Positions 8,919 to 18,548 of a stretch of DNA of 64,000 bases are shown here, piece by piece. Source of the DNA: Leptospira limi (lineage in GTDB: Bacteria; Spirochaetota; Leptospiria; Leptospirales; Leptospiraceae); contig NZ_JAMQPV010000001.1 of assembly GCF_026151395.1 (NCBI RefSeq), positions 2,296,501 to 2,360,500 of the forward strand. Reading direction: 5' to 3'. Each line of letters opens with the position of its first letter. Position 1 is the stretch's first letter. A program made the position numbers and the translations under genes. The notes under the pieces are model-generated. The model saw nothing but the letters and a program-made list of their open reading frames with translations, had not been told where the DNA came from and did no database searches.

Positions 8919-9536
8919 ATGTCTTTTCCTTTCGCTAAATCAGATTCAATCATTTCATCGGTTCCTCCACAAACCATTCCCATTTTGATCATTTTTGTAT
9001 CCATCGTTGGTTTTACCATCATCGTGGAACGACTTGTGTATTATTGGAGATTAAAAAGTATCCCACAAGATCACTTCCGTCGTGTAAGAGAACTTGCCAG
9101 AGAAGGCAAGTGGGATGATGCTAAAGATGTCCTTACACAAGACGTACAATCTCCAGCAGCCATCTTACTCCGAATGGCCTTTGACTTAAAACGCCGCGGT
9201 GTTTCGTTTTGGGAAGAGGATATCAAACAAGAAGGTTTCCGACAAATTTATTTGATGGAACGTTACCTCACTGGACTTGGGACCATCGCAACCATTGCAC
9301 CGTTGTTAGGAGTTCTTGGAACTGTGATTGGTATCGTAAGGTCCTTTGCCGAAGGTGCGGGAACACAAGGTGCCGAAGTGGGTATCTCGGAAGCACTCAT
9401 CACGACTGCAATGGGACTTGGAATTGCCATTCCTGCTTATATTTTTTATAATGTTTTTTCTAGGATGAAAGAAGAGAAAATTACGGAAATGGAAAACGTA
9501 ACAGATTTAGTTCTTCCTCATTTGAACAAACGATAA
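8919..9536 (+). CDS. exbB: MotA/TolQ/ExbB-family proton channel protein
   Basis: 205 residues with three membrane segments (about 20-40, 120-145 and 160-180). The conserved GTIATIAPLLGVLGTVIGIV block and the late ALITTAMGLGIAIPAY helix define the family. With its ExbD/TolR partner, six bases downstream, it should form an inner-membrane motor driven by proton or sodium flow. The next gene is bamA, so the energised partner may act on the outer membrane rather than on TonB; that is inference. The symbol marks the family only. Confidence 0.88.
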   Translation: MSFPFAKSDSIISSVPPQTIPILIIFVSIVGFTIIVERLVYYWRLKSIPQDHFRRVRELAREGKWDDAKDVLTQDVQSPAAILLRMAFDLKRRGVSFWEEDIKQEGFRQIYLMERYLTGLGTIATIAPLLGVLGTVIGIVRSFAEGAGTQGAEVGISEALITTAMGLGIAIPAYIFYNVFSRMKEEKITEMENVTDLVLPHLNKR

Positions 9537-9542
9537 CAAAAA

Positions 9543-9974
9543 ATGAAATTTCGTAAAACGACAAAGTCATTTAATAATATCGAACTTGCACCGCTAATCG
9601 ATGTAATTTCATTTATCGTAATTTACTTTCTGATGAATGCAACGTTGGAAAAAAATACAGCTTTAAAAGTGGAATTGCCAAGATCTTCCAGTGTTGCAAA
9701 AGAAAAACAAAAAGATGAACTAGTCATCACTGTTGACAAACAGGGTAAAATTTATTTGGATCAAAATTCCGAACCGGTTCCTTTAGAAGGACTGACGGAA
9801 AAAATCAATGGGTTTTTGGGACCTGAAAAAGAAAGAGATCCAAAGAAAAACAAAGTGATCATTCGCGGAGATGGTGGTGCGTCCTACCAAGTTGTTGTTA
9901 AAGTGATTGATGCAGTGAATGCTGCAGGTGTTAGTCGCTTTAACCTAGCAATGGTAAAAGGCACTACTAAGTAA
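9543..9974 (+). CDS. exbD: ExbD/TolR-family biopolymer transport protein
   Basis: A 143-residue single-pass protein. The family pattern is a short cytoplasmic start, then one membrane helix with the essential Asp in [15 protein letters not shown] (Asp about residue 19), then a periplasmic domain. The C-terminal half has the expected [19 protein letters not shown] region. It directly follows the ExbB-type gene and ends three bases before the TTG of bamA, so the three genes form one operon. Confidence 0.9.
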   Translation: MKFRKTTKSFNNIELAPLIDVISFIVIYFLMNATLEKNTALKVELPRSSSVAKEKQKDELVITVDKQGKIYLDQNSEPVPLEGLTEKINGFLGPEKERDPKKNKVIIRGDGGASYQVVVKVIDAVNAAGVSRFNLAMVKGTTK

Positions 9975-9977
9975 TTT

Positions 9978-12854
9978 TTGAAACTTCGTAAAAATTTAAA
10001 ATACCTTAGCCTATTTGTATTGTCTTTGCTTTTGATAACATCAGCAGAGTGGGTATCCTTATGGTCTAACCGCTCTGTATTCATCGATAAAGTCATTACA
10101 AAAATAGAATTTAAAGGAAACATCAATACATCCTCGGATGATATTTTAGAATTAATGGATATGAGACCTGGGATCCAACTTTCTCAGGGTTTACTCAATG
10201 CCGACATGCGCGCATTGTTTGTTTCTGGTTTTTTTTACCACATCGACATCCAAGGCGAAGCTGATGGTGATGGAGTTAAAATCTTAGTCCTAGTAAAAGA
10301 ACGACCTAGGGTGAAAGATATTGATTTTATAGGTGCAGATGAAGTTTTCCCATCCGACCTCAGAGATAAAATTCCATTGAAGGAAAACGAAGTCATTACT
10401 CCGAAGAAAGTGACTCTTTCAAAAGAAGTGATTCTGAAAAAATACCGAGACGAAGGATTTTTTCTAGCCTATGTTCGTTTTGAAACGGAACCAGTGAATC
10501 CGGAAACAAACACAGTTAAGGTGAAGTTTATTATTGATGAGGGCGAAGAAATTCCTGTCAGTAAAATCAATATCTTTGGTAATAATGAAATCGATACATA
10601 CGATATCCAAGGGATCATGGATTTAAAGGAAAGTGGTATCATTGAATCAGGAGTATTCAAAGAATCTGCTTTTGAATCTGATAAACAAAAAATAGCTGCT
10701 TATCTAAAATCTAGGGGATATGTAGACGCAGAAATTAGTAATGAAGGTACAAATTGGGAAATCCGTTGGGAAAATCCCAAGAAAAAAGACAAACGTGTTG
10801 TTATTGTTAATTTTAAGATAATTGAAGGTGAACAATACTTTTATAACGGTTATACAACGAGTCACGATTTAACGATTGCTCCCAATGGGATGCCACAGTT
10901 TTTAAATAAAGAAAATAATCCGATTGGAACGCCCAAAGAAGAGTGGTCTCCAGTTTACCCCGTCAAGTTTTTAGAAGACCAATTTGAATTTGCTCCTGTC
11001 GATGTAGGGGAGGTCTTCGATGAAACAAAATTTCAAAAGGATAGATCTTCAATTAACGAAGCTTATTCGGCAAAAGGATATCTATTCGCTCAGGTAATTC
11101 CTAGAAGAAAAGTGATAGAGCTTAGTGATGGATCCTTGTCACGATATGAGAATTGCGATAAAAGAGGAAGTTCTGATGCAATCGCTGATTGTAATGAAGA
11201 ATACAATCGATTGAATGTCGCTAGACTCAGAAAAATATATGAAGAAGATCCGAAGTTACGCGGTAAAAAATTCATTCACGTTGATTTTACGATCCGTGAA
11301 AACAATTTAGCATTCATCGAAAATATCATCATTAAGGGAAATAAAAAAACCCAAGACCGAGTAATTCGGCGTGAATTACTTTTTAAGCCAGGTGATTTAT
11401 TTAACTCATCACTTGTGAACCGTTCTAGGGAAAGGATCTTTAACTTAGGTTATTTTAAAGAAGTAAACTTTAATATGAGACCAGGTTCAGATGAAACAAA
11501 AATGAATTTGATCATCGAACTTCTCGAACAACCAACTGGAACTGTCTCAATGGGAGGTGGATACGGAACGATCACTGGATTTTCCATCTTCACGCAGTTA
11601 GGTGAAAATAACTTAAATGGAACAGGGCAACAAATCACTGGAAGAGTAGAGTTTGGTCCGATTCGTAGATACTTACAAATTTCTTGGACAGAACCATGGT
11701 TTATGGACAAACCTTGGTCTTTAACTCTTTCTGCTTTTTATTCCTCACGTACTCTGTTTGTGGGAGCCACTTCCATTACAGAAAATAACAACCAAGGGAT
11801 TAAAGAAGTTGCTTCCTATGAAAGATCAGGGGTCGGTGTCAGTGCAGGTATTGGACACAGGTTTCTCATTAACTGGACACATTTCCATCGTTATTCCCCA
11901 TCATTTTTTGCCTCAACTCGGCCTACATCTCTTGTGTCTGACCAAGTGCTTGCCGAAGTAGATCGCGGATGGCAATTTCGTTCACAGTTAACGAATGGTC
12001 TTGCTTACGATAGCCGTGATAACGTTTTTAATTCAACACAAGGTTTTAATTTAATCTTTTCTGTAGACAATGTTGGGCAGTATCTAGGTGGAGAAAGTCA
12101 TTTTGATCAGTTCAGCCCTATATTAGAATATTATCATACATGGTTTGATTATACTTTTTTTGGTTTAATCCGAAAAAATGCTCTTAGAAGATGGAGAGTT
12201 GTTCAACAATTTAGGACTTCTTCCGTATTTACTTTTGAAAGGACTCCTAAATATAGAAACCAAGATAAAGAAAGAATTCCTTACATCCAAGTGCAAGACC
12301 GGTTGTTTCTGGGTGGATACGAATCTTTACGTGGATGGTTTTTTGATGATAAATACTACCCTGATGAATGGAAAGATGGTGCTTCCAGTAGGGTATTATT
12401 TACTTCTGAATTAAGGTTTCCTATTGAACCAACCTTATTGTGGTTTGTCATCTTTTTTGACGCAGGTTCCATGTATGAGCAGATCAATCGTGCGGTCGGA
12501 GAACGAAAGGAATTTTTTAAGAACTATGATAGTTTGGTGGCAACTCAAAGATCTACAGAACCAGTTGAGACGTATTTATTTGAAAATTACAATGCCTATG
12601 GTAAAAAAATCTACGATTCTCCACTTGTCGTGAATGATCCAGGGAATTTGGTACTTTCGAGTAAAAACTTATCCATGTCAAATTTTCGATTTTCTTGGGG
12701 TTTTGGTCTAAGGATACAAATTCCAGTTCTACCACTACGTTTGTATTTTGCACAAAAGATTCGGTATACTGGTGTTGAAGATAGACCTTTTGGATTGTAT
12801 CCTGATAATAATAGTTTCCAGTTTGTATTTGGAATTGGGGACATGCGATTCTAA
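9978..12854 (+). CDS. bamA: Outer-membrane protein assembly factor BamA (Omp85)
   Basis: 958 residues from a TTG start, longer than the roughly 800 residues of proteobacterial BamA. A signal/anchor segment precedes several POTRA repeats (the first at about residues 35-110), then a C-terminal 16-strand barrel from about residue 520, ending in Phe as expected for BAM substrates. The GYGTITGFSIF start of the barrel and the late LFLGGYESLRGW (family VRGY/F-like loop) fit Omp85. A long insertion between POTRA units contains a cysteine pair near ENCDKRG and ADCNEEY. Confidence 0.93.
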   Translation: MKLRKNLKYLSLFVLSLLLITSAEWVSLWSNRSVFIDKVITKIEFKGNINTSSDDILELMDMRPGIQLSQGLLNADMRALFVSGFFYHIDIQGEADGDGVKILVLVKERPRVKDIDFIGADEVFPSDLRDKIPLKENEVITPKKVTLSKEVILKKYRDEGFFLAYVRFETEPVNPETNTVKVKFIIDEGEEIPVSKINIFGNNEIDTYDIQGIMDLKESGIIESGVFKESAFESDKQKIAAYLKSRGYVDAEISNEGTNWEIRWENPKKKDKRVVIVNFKIIEGEQYFYNGYTTSHDLTIAPNGMPQFLNKENNPIGTPKEEWSPVYPVKFLEDQFEFAPVDVGEVFDETKFQKDRSSINEAYSAKGYLFAQVIPRRKVIELSDGSLSRYENCDKRGSSDAIADCNEEYNRLNVARLRKIYEEDPKLRGKKFIHVDFTIRENNLAFIENIIIKGNKKTQDRVIRRELLFKPGDLFNSSLVNRSRERIFNLGYFKEVNFNMRPGSDETKMNLIIELLEQPTGTVSMGGGYGTITGFSIFTQLGENNLNGTGQQITGRVEFGPIRRYLQISWTEPWFMDKPWSLTLSAFYSSRTLFVGATSITENNNQGIKEVASYERSGVGVSAGIGHRFLINWTHFHRYSPSFFASTRPTSLVSDQVLAEVDRGWQFRSQLTNGLAYDSRDNVFNSTQGFNLIFSVDNVGQYLGGESHFDQFSPILEYYHTWFDYTFFGLIRKNALRRWRVVQQFRTSSVFTFERTPKYRNQDKERIPYIQVQDRLFLGGYESLRGWFFDDKYYPDEWKDGASSRVLFTSELRFPIEPTLLWFVIFFDAGSMYEQINRAVGERKEFFKNYDSLVATQRSTEPVETYLFENYNAYGKKIYDSPLVVNDPGNLVLSSKNLSMSNFRFSWGFGLRIQIPVLPLRLYFAQKIRYTGVEDRPFGLYPDNNSFQFVFGIGDMRF

Positions 12855-15038
12855 GTGGAGTTAGTCGGGCTAAATGCAGAGCAAAAACTAGCTGTTGAAA
12901 CTGTTGATGGACCACTGTTAATTTTGGCAGGTGCAGGTTCAGGCAAAACAAGAGTTATCACATACAGAATTGCAAATTTAATCCTCAATCATAAAATTTA
13001 TCCAAATCAGATTTTAGCTGTTACATTTACAAATAAAGCTGCAGAGGAAATGCGCTCCAGGTGCAGAAGTTTATTGCCGGATGGAAACTATGAACCCTTT
13101 GTTCGTACCTTCCATTCACTTTGTTTGTATCTATTGAGGAGAGAAGGTAAGGTTTTAGGACTTGGGAGTAATTTCACTGTATATGACAGTGATATGCAAG
13201 AGTCACTGATCAAAGAAATTTTAAAATCAAAGGAGATGGACACAAAAGAATTTCGTCCATCCAGTCTTGCGAATCAATTTTCACAAGCCAAAGATTCCTT
13301 TTTAACAGCGGAAGAATTTGCAAAAAAAAAGGCAGATGATGCTTATACAAAATCGATTGCTTCTGTATTTTTGGAATATGAAAAAAGAAAATCATTACGT
13401 AATGCTTTGGACTTTGGTGATTTAATTTTAAAGACTGTGATTTTATTTCGTGATTTCCCAATCATTTTGGAGAAATACCAGAGATTATGGAAATACATCA
13501 TGGTAGACGAATACCAAGATACCAATAAAATACAATACCATTTGGTTCAGTCACTTTCGTCTTTTCATAAGAACTTATGTGTGGTTGGAGATGATGATCA
13601 GTCTATTTATTCCTGGCGTGGTGCTGATATATCGAATATATTAAATTTTAAAAAAGATTATCCCGATGCAGTTGTTGTTAAATTAGAAGAAAATTACCGG
13701 TCCACAAAAACCATCATCGAATCCGCAGCTGCCTTAATTGCGAATAACAAACAAAGAACCAATAAAACCTTACGCACTGAAAATCCGTTAGGTGATAAGA
13801 TTAAGCTCACTGCATACCAAAATGAGATGGAAGAATCGGAAGGTATTGTTCAAAAAATTTTGTCAGGATTCCGAAGGGGAAAAAAGTATTCCAACTTCGC
13901 TATATTTTACAGAACCAATTCACAATCCAGATATTTTGAAGAAGCACTTCGGAAAAAAGCAATCCCATATAAAATTTTTGGTGGCTTTCGATTTTTTGAC
14001 AGAAAAGAAGTAAAAGATTTAATTGCTTATTTGTCTGTGGTAGTGAATCCAGTGGATTCAACTTCTTTACTCCGAATCATCAACTCTCCTCCCAGAGGAA
14101 TTGGTGATACCACAGTCAATCGACTTCTGACCCATTCCGTAAAAGAAGGTTTATCTTTATTTGAGTGTTTAGGCCAACCAATTCCTGAAATCAAAAAGGG
14201 AACCTCACAAAAATTACATTCGTTGTATCGGATGTTTGAATCCGCAATGGAAGATTTGAGAAAAAAAACTCCTTCCGAAATTGCTTACGATGTATTAGAA
14301 CATTCTGGTTATCGTGAGTTTTTAGAAAATGAAGGGACTGAGGATTCGTTTTCGAGACTTTCCAATTTAAATGAATTTGTCAATGCACTCAAAGAATTTG
14401 AAGAAACAAATTCTGAAGCAACCTTAGAAGAATATTTAAGTAATATTTCTCTTATCACAAGTGAAGAAAATTCAAAAGATCTTCCTGATTACGTAATCCT
14501 TATGACAGTTCACAATGCAAAAGGATTGGAATTCTCGCATGTTTTTATGACGGGAATGGAAGAGGGAACTTTTCCCCATTTCCTTTCGATTGATTCTCCT
14601 GATGGAATCGAAGAAGAGAGAAGACTCGCATACGTTGCGATCACTCGGGCACGCGAACATTTAGAGATTAGTTTTAGTCGTTTTACTCGAAAATTTGGAG
14701 AAGTGGATGCTCGGTTACCGTCTCAATTTTTGGAAGAGATTCCAAAAGAATATTTAGAAGGGGAATTTACCGAAAATCGATATGGAGTTAGAAGGCCGGA
14801 TGTGACACCACGTGCGGAAAGGTTCCAAAAATCAGAAGAAAAATTTGAATCAGTCCTTGCTAAATCAGGAGGCAATGATTTCCAAATCGGAACGAAAGTT
14901 AGACATAAAGTATACGGAGTAGGTCGTATATTGAGTTTGTCTGGTTCGGGGGACAACCGAAAGGTAGAAGTGAGATTCGGTTCTCATTTGGATAAAAAAT
15001 TCTTATTGGCATATACACCATTAGAGATAATATCATGA
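12855..15038 (+). CDS. UvrD/PcrA-type superfamily 1 DNA helicase
   Basis: 727 residues from a GTG that begins right after the bamA stop. Motif I is AGAGSGKT (residues 25-32); VDEYQDTN, GDDDQSIYSWRGA, NYRST, MTVHNAKGLEF and VAITRARE mark the remaining helicase motifs. The last 60 residues (TKVRHKVYGVGRILS) match the PcrA C-terminal Tudor-like domain that docks on RNA polymerase, which favours PcrA over Rep. It unwinds DNA 3'-5' in repair and replication. Its placement after bamA is probably operonic. Confidence 0.94.
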   Translation: MELVGLNAEQKLAVETVDGPLLILAGAGSGKTRVITYRIANLILNHKIYPNQILAVTFTNKAAEEMRSRCRSLLPDGNYEPFVRTFHSLCLYLLRREGKVLGLGSNFTVYDSDMQESLIKEILKSKEMDTKEFRPSSLANQFSQAKDSFLTAEEFAKKKADDAYTKSIASVFLEYEKRKSLRNALDFGDLILKTVILFRDFPIILEKYQRLWKYIMVDEYQDTNKIQYHLVQSLSSFHKNLCVVGDDDQSIYSWRGADISNILNFKKDYPDAVVVKLEENYRSTKTIIESAAALIANNKQRTNKTLRTENPLGDKIKLTAYQNEMEESEGIVQKILSGFRRGKKYSNFAIFYRTNSQSRYFEEALRKKAIPYKIFGGFRFFDRKEVKDLIAYLSVVVNPVDSTSLLRIINSPPRGIGDTTVNRLLTHSVKEGLSLFECLGQPIPEIKKGTSQKLHSLYRMFESAMEDLRKKTPSEIAYDVLEHSGYREFLENEGTEDSFSRLSNLNEFVNALKEFEETNSEATLEEYLSNISLITSEENSKDLPDYVILMTVHNAKGLEFSHVFMTGMEEGTFPHFLSIDSPDGIEEERRLAYVAITRAREHLEISFSRFTRKFGEVDARLPSQFLEEIPKEYLEGEFTENRYGVRRPDVTPRAERFQKSEEKFESVLAKSGGNDFQIGTKVRHKVYGVGRILSLSGSGDNRKVEVRFGSHLDKKFLLAYTPLEIIS

Positions 15039-15056
15039 GGAATCAGGGGTAAACTT

Positions 15057-15485
15057 ATGAAGTTTTTGATTAATGTAATGATAATCGTGAGTTGCAGTGT
15101 TACACTTTTATATTCACAACAGAGCACTGGTTTGGCGGAAGAGTTTACCAAATTAGAAGACCATTTGAGAAACCCAAAACTCACAGAAGAACAAAAGAAA
15201 AAAAACTTTGAAGCAAATATGGTAAGTTCCGTTCGCAGTACATTATCAAAACGGTTTGCAAATCCAAAAAAAGAATTAAAAGATTTAAAATTCCAAGACT
15301 TACAAACAGAACGTCCAGAAGGTACAAATACTTTCTATGTAAAATATAAAAACTATTATTTTCAATACCAGTTCCCTGTGGATCCTGAAACATATGTAAC
15401 TTCACCAATAGAAGAAATTGTATTAGAGAAACCAGAAGGATTGGATTTAAGTTCTGGTGCACATAAAGAAGAAAAAAAGAATTAG
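15057..15485 (+). CDS. Small secreted protein of unknown function
   Basis: 142 residues with a clear export signal (MKFLINVMIIVSCSVTLLYS, likely cut before QQS). The cysteine in the signal is too far inside to be a convincing lipobox. The mature part is lysine- and glutamate-rich with a predicted helix first and then short strands with many aromatic residues (YKNYYFQYQF). I do not recognise it. It lies 18 bases after the helicase gene and 23 bases before the phosphatase gene. Confidence 0.65.
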   Translation: MKFLINVMIIVSCSVTLLYSQQSTGLAEEFTKLEDHLRNPKLTEEQKKKNFEANMVSSVRSTLSKRFANPKKELKDLKFQDLQTERPEGTNTFYVKYKNYYFQYQFPVDPETYVTSPIEEIVLEKPEGLDLSSGAHKEEKKN

Positions 15486-15508
15486 TTAGGTCCCAAATAA
15501 AGGACGGA

Positions 15509-16378
15509 ATGGAAGAACAAGAGTTTCAGGAAGTATGGAGGTGGGTTCTATCAGTTGGGGATTCCATCTTAAGTATTTATAAAACTGATTTTCAGATTCG
15601 TGATAAAGGTGGTAATGATCCTGTTACTGAAGCGGATTTGTATGCGAGTGAATTTTTGTATGAAAAAATTTCCAATCGATTTCCCGGACATGGGTTTTTG
15701 TCTGAGGAAAAAGCGGATACAGTATCTCGTTTAGAAAAGGAATGGGTTTGGATTTTAGATCCAATTGACGGAACTCGTGAATTTGTCAAAAAAAATGACC
15801 AGTTTGCACTTAGTTTGGGACTTGTTCGGAATGGTGAAGCAATTTGGGGGATCATCTTTAACCCTGCGACTGGTGAATTTTTCTCGAAGGCAAAAAATAG
15901 TTTTTTTGCAAAACTCCAGGCACCATATGCAACAGAAGATAATTTTAGAACCTTACTTGTTCAAAGTGGCTCCGTATTACATCCCTTACAAGAATCAAAT
16001 GACCAAACTAAAAAGCCTGTATTAATTGTTTCGGCTTCAGAAATGCGAGAGGGTCTTTTTGATGATTCTTTTTGGCATGAAGATTTTGAAATTCGGTCTA
16101 TGGGAAGTATTGCCTATAAACTTGGTTTATTGTCCGCAGGATTTATCGATTTAATTGTCTCGTTAAAACCAAAAAATGAATGGGATATTTGTGGTGGTAT
16201 TGCTTTATTAGATGAGGAAAATTTCACTTTTTTTCCATTAAAAGACAAACCTTATTCCTTTAATCAAAAAACCACATTATCTTTTGGGCTTGTTGCAGGA
16301 AAAAGAAAATCTGTAGAATATTTGGAAAGTAAAATTGATTTCCACCAACTTTCACTTAAGGTGAAGGAACGATGGTAA
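15509..16378 (+). CDS. CysQ-like 3'(2'),5'-bisphosphate nucleotidase / inositol monophosphatase family
   Basis: 289 residues. Metal-binding motifs of the family are present: PVTEADLYASE (residues about 40-50), SEEK, WILDPIDGTREF (about 80-92) and EWDICGGIALL near 228. The DPIDGTREF form is closer to CysQ, which recycles 3'-phosphoadenosine 5'-phosphate, than to inositol phosphatases. The exact substrate cannot be decided from sequence. The following glycosyltransferase gene overlaps its end by seven bases. Confidence 0.85.
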   Translation: MEEQEFQEVWRWVLSVGDSILSIYKTDFQIRDKGGNDPVTEADLYASEFLYEKISNRFPGHGFLSEEKADTVSRLEKEWVWILDPIDGTREFVKKNDQFALSLGLVRNGEAIWGIIFNPATGEFFSKAKNSFFAKLQAPYATEDNFRTLLVQSGSVLHPLQESNDQTKKPVLIVSASEMREGLFDDSFWHEDFEIRSMGSIAYKLGLLSAGFIDLIVSLKPKNEWDICGGIALLDEENFTFFPLKDKPYSFNQKTTLSFGLVAGKRKSVEYLESKIDFHQLSLKVKERW

Positions 16379-17508
16379 AAACTTATAAAATTGGATTGGA
16401 TGCTCGCCCTTTATCCACTAGAGTTTCTGGAGTTGGACGTCTCATTGCAGAAACTTTAAAAGCATTTCCCAATCAGGAGAAATATGAGTTTTTGCTATTC
16501 TCACATTTGCCAATTCATCCTGATCATAAAGCAGTCCTTGAGTTAAAAAATGTTAGGTGGGTAGAAGGTGGAGGTTTTTTGAAATGGAAAGGTGGATTGT
16601 ATTATAATCTCTACATTCCTTTTTATTTAATGACCCATCGATTGGATTTGTTTTGGGGTTCACAACAGGTGTTGCCACCTTTTTTGCCAAGAGAACTTAA
16701 GGCAGTTCTCACGTATTGTGATTTGGTTTTGTTTTTATATCCAAATACAATGCGTTGGATTGCGAGATTACAACAAAGATTATTCCAAAGTTATTCCGTT
16801 AGGCGATCGAGTTTTATACTATCCATATCCAAACAAACAAGTGATGATATGTGTAAAAAATTTGATTATCCAGTTGAAAAAACTGGAGTTGCTTATCCTG
16901 GTGTGAATCCAGTGGAAATGACAAAGTTATTAGACTCACCGATTTCAAACCGAGTGAAAGACTTGGGGAATGGTTATCTCTTGTCTGTTTCCACTATCGA
17001 ACCAAGGAAAAATTATCCCTTTTTATTAGAAGTATATCGAGAATACAGAAAAAAAAATCCCCACCACTACAGACCATGGGTGATTGTTGGAAAAATCGGA
17101 TGGGAATCTCCCGAATTCATTGAAGAATTAATCCAAGAACGAACACTCTACAAAGATATTTTTATCTTGGATTCTGTTTCCGATTCAGAATTACAACATG
17201 TGTACAAACGAGCAGGACTTTTTGTTTTTGCGAGTAAATATGAAGGATTTGGAATTCCGATGGTGGAAGCTTTATTCCATAAGGTTCCGTGTATTGTTTC
17301 TGATATTCCTACCTTCCATGAAATTGGAAAAAAAGATGTTTGTTATTTACCAATCAATTCCAATGAAGATGCAAAACGTTGGGCAGAAGCCATTGATTCA
17401 TTCTTTCAAAATCCAACTCCTGTGAATGTTTCCATTGATGAATTTCGTTGGGAAAATGCAGCTAAAATTACAGAATCTGTATTTCGATCTGTTTTAGAAG
17501 AAGGATAA
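16372..17508 (+). CDS. GT4-family glycosyltransferase
   Basis: 378 residues with a two-Rossmann GT-B fold. The N-terminal part has the usual GLDARPLSTRVSGVGR opening. The C-terminal nucleotide-sugar half shows LSVSTIEPRKNYPFLLEVY, AGLFVFASKYEGFGIPMVEAL (the E-x7-E motif) and DIPTFHEIG. It should move a sugar, often mannose-like, from an NDP donor onto an envelope glycan. The sugar and acceptor are unknown. Its 3' end overlaps the convergent small gene by 15 bases. Confidence 0.88.
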   Translation: MVKTYKIGLDARPLSTRVSGVGRLIAETLKAFPNQEKYEFLLFSHLPIHPDHKAVLELKNVRWVEGGGFLKWKGGLYYNLYIPFYLMTHRLDLFWGSQQVLPPFLPRELKAVLTYCDLVLFLYPNTMRWIARLQQRLFQSYSVRRSSFILSISKQTSDDMCKKFDYPVEKTGVAYPGVNPVEMTKLLDSPISNRVKDLGNGYLLSVSTIEPRKNYPFLLEVYREYRKKNPHHYRPWVIVGKIGWESPEFIEELIQERTLYKDIFILDSVSDSELQHVYKRAGLFVFASKYEGFGIPMVEALFHKVPCIVSDIPTFHEIGKKDVCYLPINSNEDAKRWAEAIDSFFQNPTPVNVSIDEFRWENAAKITESVFRSVLEEG

Positions 17509-17889
17509 AAAACCTTTCTTTTTTGTCACGACGCCAGAAAATAAAATTTTAGTTTTGTCTTGTTTCGGGACCACATGTAAATGAAACCGTTCTTTTGTCA
17601 TCGCCTGGATTTCACATTCCCAATCTTCAGCATTGGCGAATAGTTTGATCCTGTCACAGAGAATGTCTCCTTCAACCGACCAATGGAGGTTATATTTGGT
17701 TTTCCCGCGAGAAAAAACGGATTTGATTTGGTTTTCTTGAAACTTCCATATAACGAGAGTTTCATCACCGGATTCATATGGTTCTGTGAAGGAAGGGATC
17801 ATTGAAATGCCTTTTCCTTTCCAGTTTCCCTTTACGTAATCATTCCATTCGTCTAAGTTGGAGAAGTAGTTATAAATCAATGATTCCAA
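17494..17889 (-). CDS. Hypothetical protein, about 131 residues
   Basis: Starts at a TTG; no signal peptide or membrane segment. The protein alternates strands with aromatic residues and looks like one small beta-rich domain (WKGKGISMIPSF, DETLVIWKF, KTKYNLHWS). I do not recognise the family. It is convergent with the glycosyltransferase gene (15-base overlap) and divergent from the thioredoxin-like gene, with which its 5' end overlaps by about 10 bases if both starts are right. That overlap suggests one start is shorter than given. Confidence 0.6.
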   Translation of the reverse strand: MESLIYNYFSNLDEWNDYVKGNWKGKGISMIPSFTEPYESGDETLVIWKFQENQIKSVFSRGKTKYNLHWSVEGDILCDRIKLFANAEDWECEIQAMTKERFHLHVVPKQDKTKILFSGVVTKKKGFLSFF

Positions 17890-18413
17890 AAAGTAAAACC
17901 GTATTCTCCCAATTGATATCTTCCAGATTTTATTTTCTCGTTTTCCTTACTTTCTTTTTTTGTAAACCAGACGCAGGAAAAGTAGATTTTTATCCAGACC
18001 CACTTCCAACCATCACTGGAACCACTGAGACTTTGTCAGATTGGAAAGGCAAAGTGATTGTATTGGATTTTTGGGCCACTTGGTGTGAACCATGTGCAAA
18101 GGCAGTACCTACGATCAATGAATGGAAACATTCTGTGTCCGAGTCAGATTTTGTTTTTCGCGGGATCAATACGGACACGACGGAACCTCTAGATAAAATT
18201 AAAAAAGATATGATTCGATTGAAGATGAGTTATCCCACCTTACTCGATAAAGACTGGAAAATGACAGATTTTTACAAAGTGGAAGGAATACCATGTGTTC
18301 TTGTTTTTGATCGTTCCGGAAAAATTGTGTACCGACAGTACGGCTTGGAAAAAGAAGACCTAACAGGGCTTGTCATCCGTTCTCATGTTTGGTCCAAGTC
18401 TGATCTGCCATAA
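17880..18413 (+). CDS. TlpA-like thioredoxin-fold lipoprotein
   Basis: 177 residues from the ATG at 17880. This start gives a short basic region, a hydrophobic core and a possible spirochaete lipobox (FLTFFFC-KPD); earlier in-frame starts lie deep inside the opposite-strand gene. The redox motif is WCEPC, in FWATWCEPCAKAVP, and the cis-Pro loop is seen in VEGIPCVLVF. TlpA/ResA-type proteins reduce disulfides in exported proteins. A Cys next to the cis-Pro (IPC) is unusual, as that position is commonly Thr or similar. Confidence 0.8.
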   Translation: MIPKSKTVFSQLISSRFYFLVFLTFFFCKPDAGKVDFYPDPLPTITGTTETLSDWKGKVIVLDFWATWCEPCAKAVPTINEWKHSVSESDFVFRGINTDTTEPLDKIKKDMIRLKMSYPTLLDKDWKMTDFYKVEGIPCVLVFDRSGKIVYRQYGLEKEDLTGLVIRSHVWSKSDLP

Positions 18414-18533
18414 TTGTGCAATGCCAAACAAAGATTTGCGGGTTCCTTGATTTCAATGGCAAGAATGAAAATGTCTTGACTCATGTTCGTTAAAAAAGTC
18501 CCTTAAAGATACCTTTTACCGTTTTCTTTTCAG

Positions 18534-18540
18534 AAAGGAG
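18534..18540 (+). promoter_or_regulatory. Strong ribosome-binding site of the acyl-CoA synthetase gene
   Basis: AAAGGAG sits eight bases before the ATG at 18549, one of the best matches to the 16S rRNA tail in this window. A TTGACT -35-like element lies upstream at 18476-18481, but I see no convincing -10 box at normal spacing. Confidence 0.75.
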
Positions 18541-18548
18541 TCAGAATC

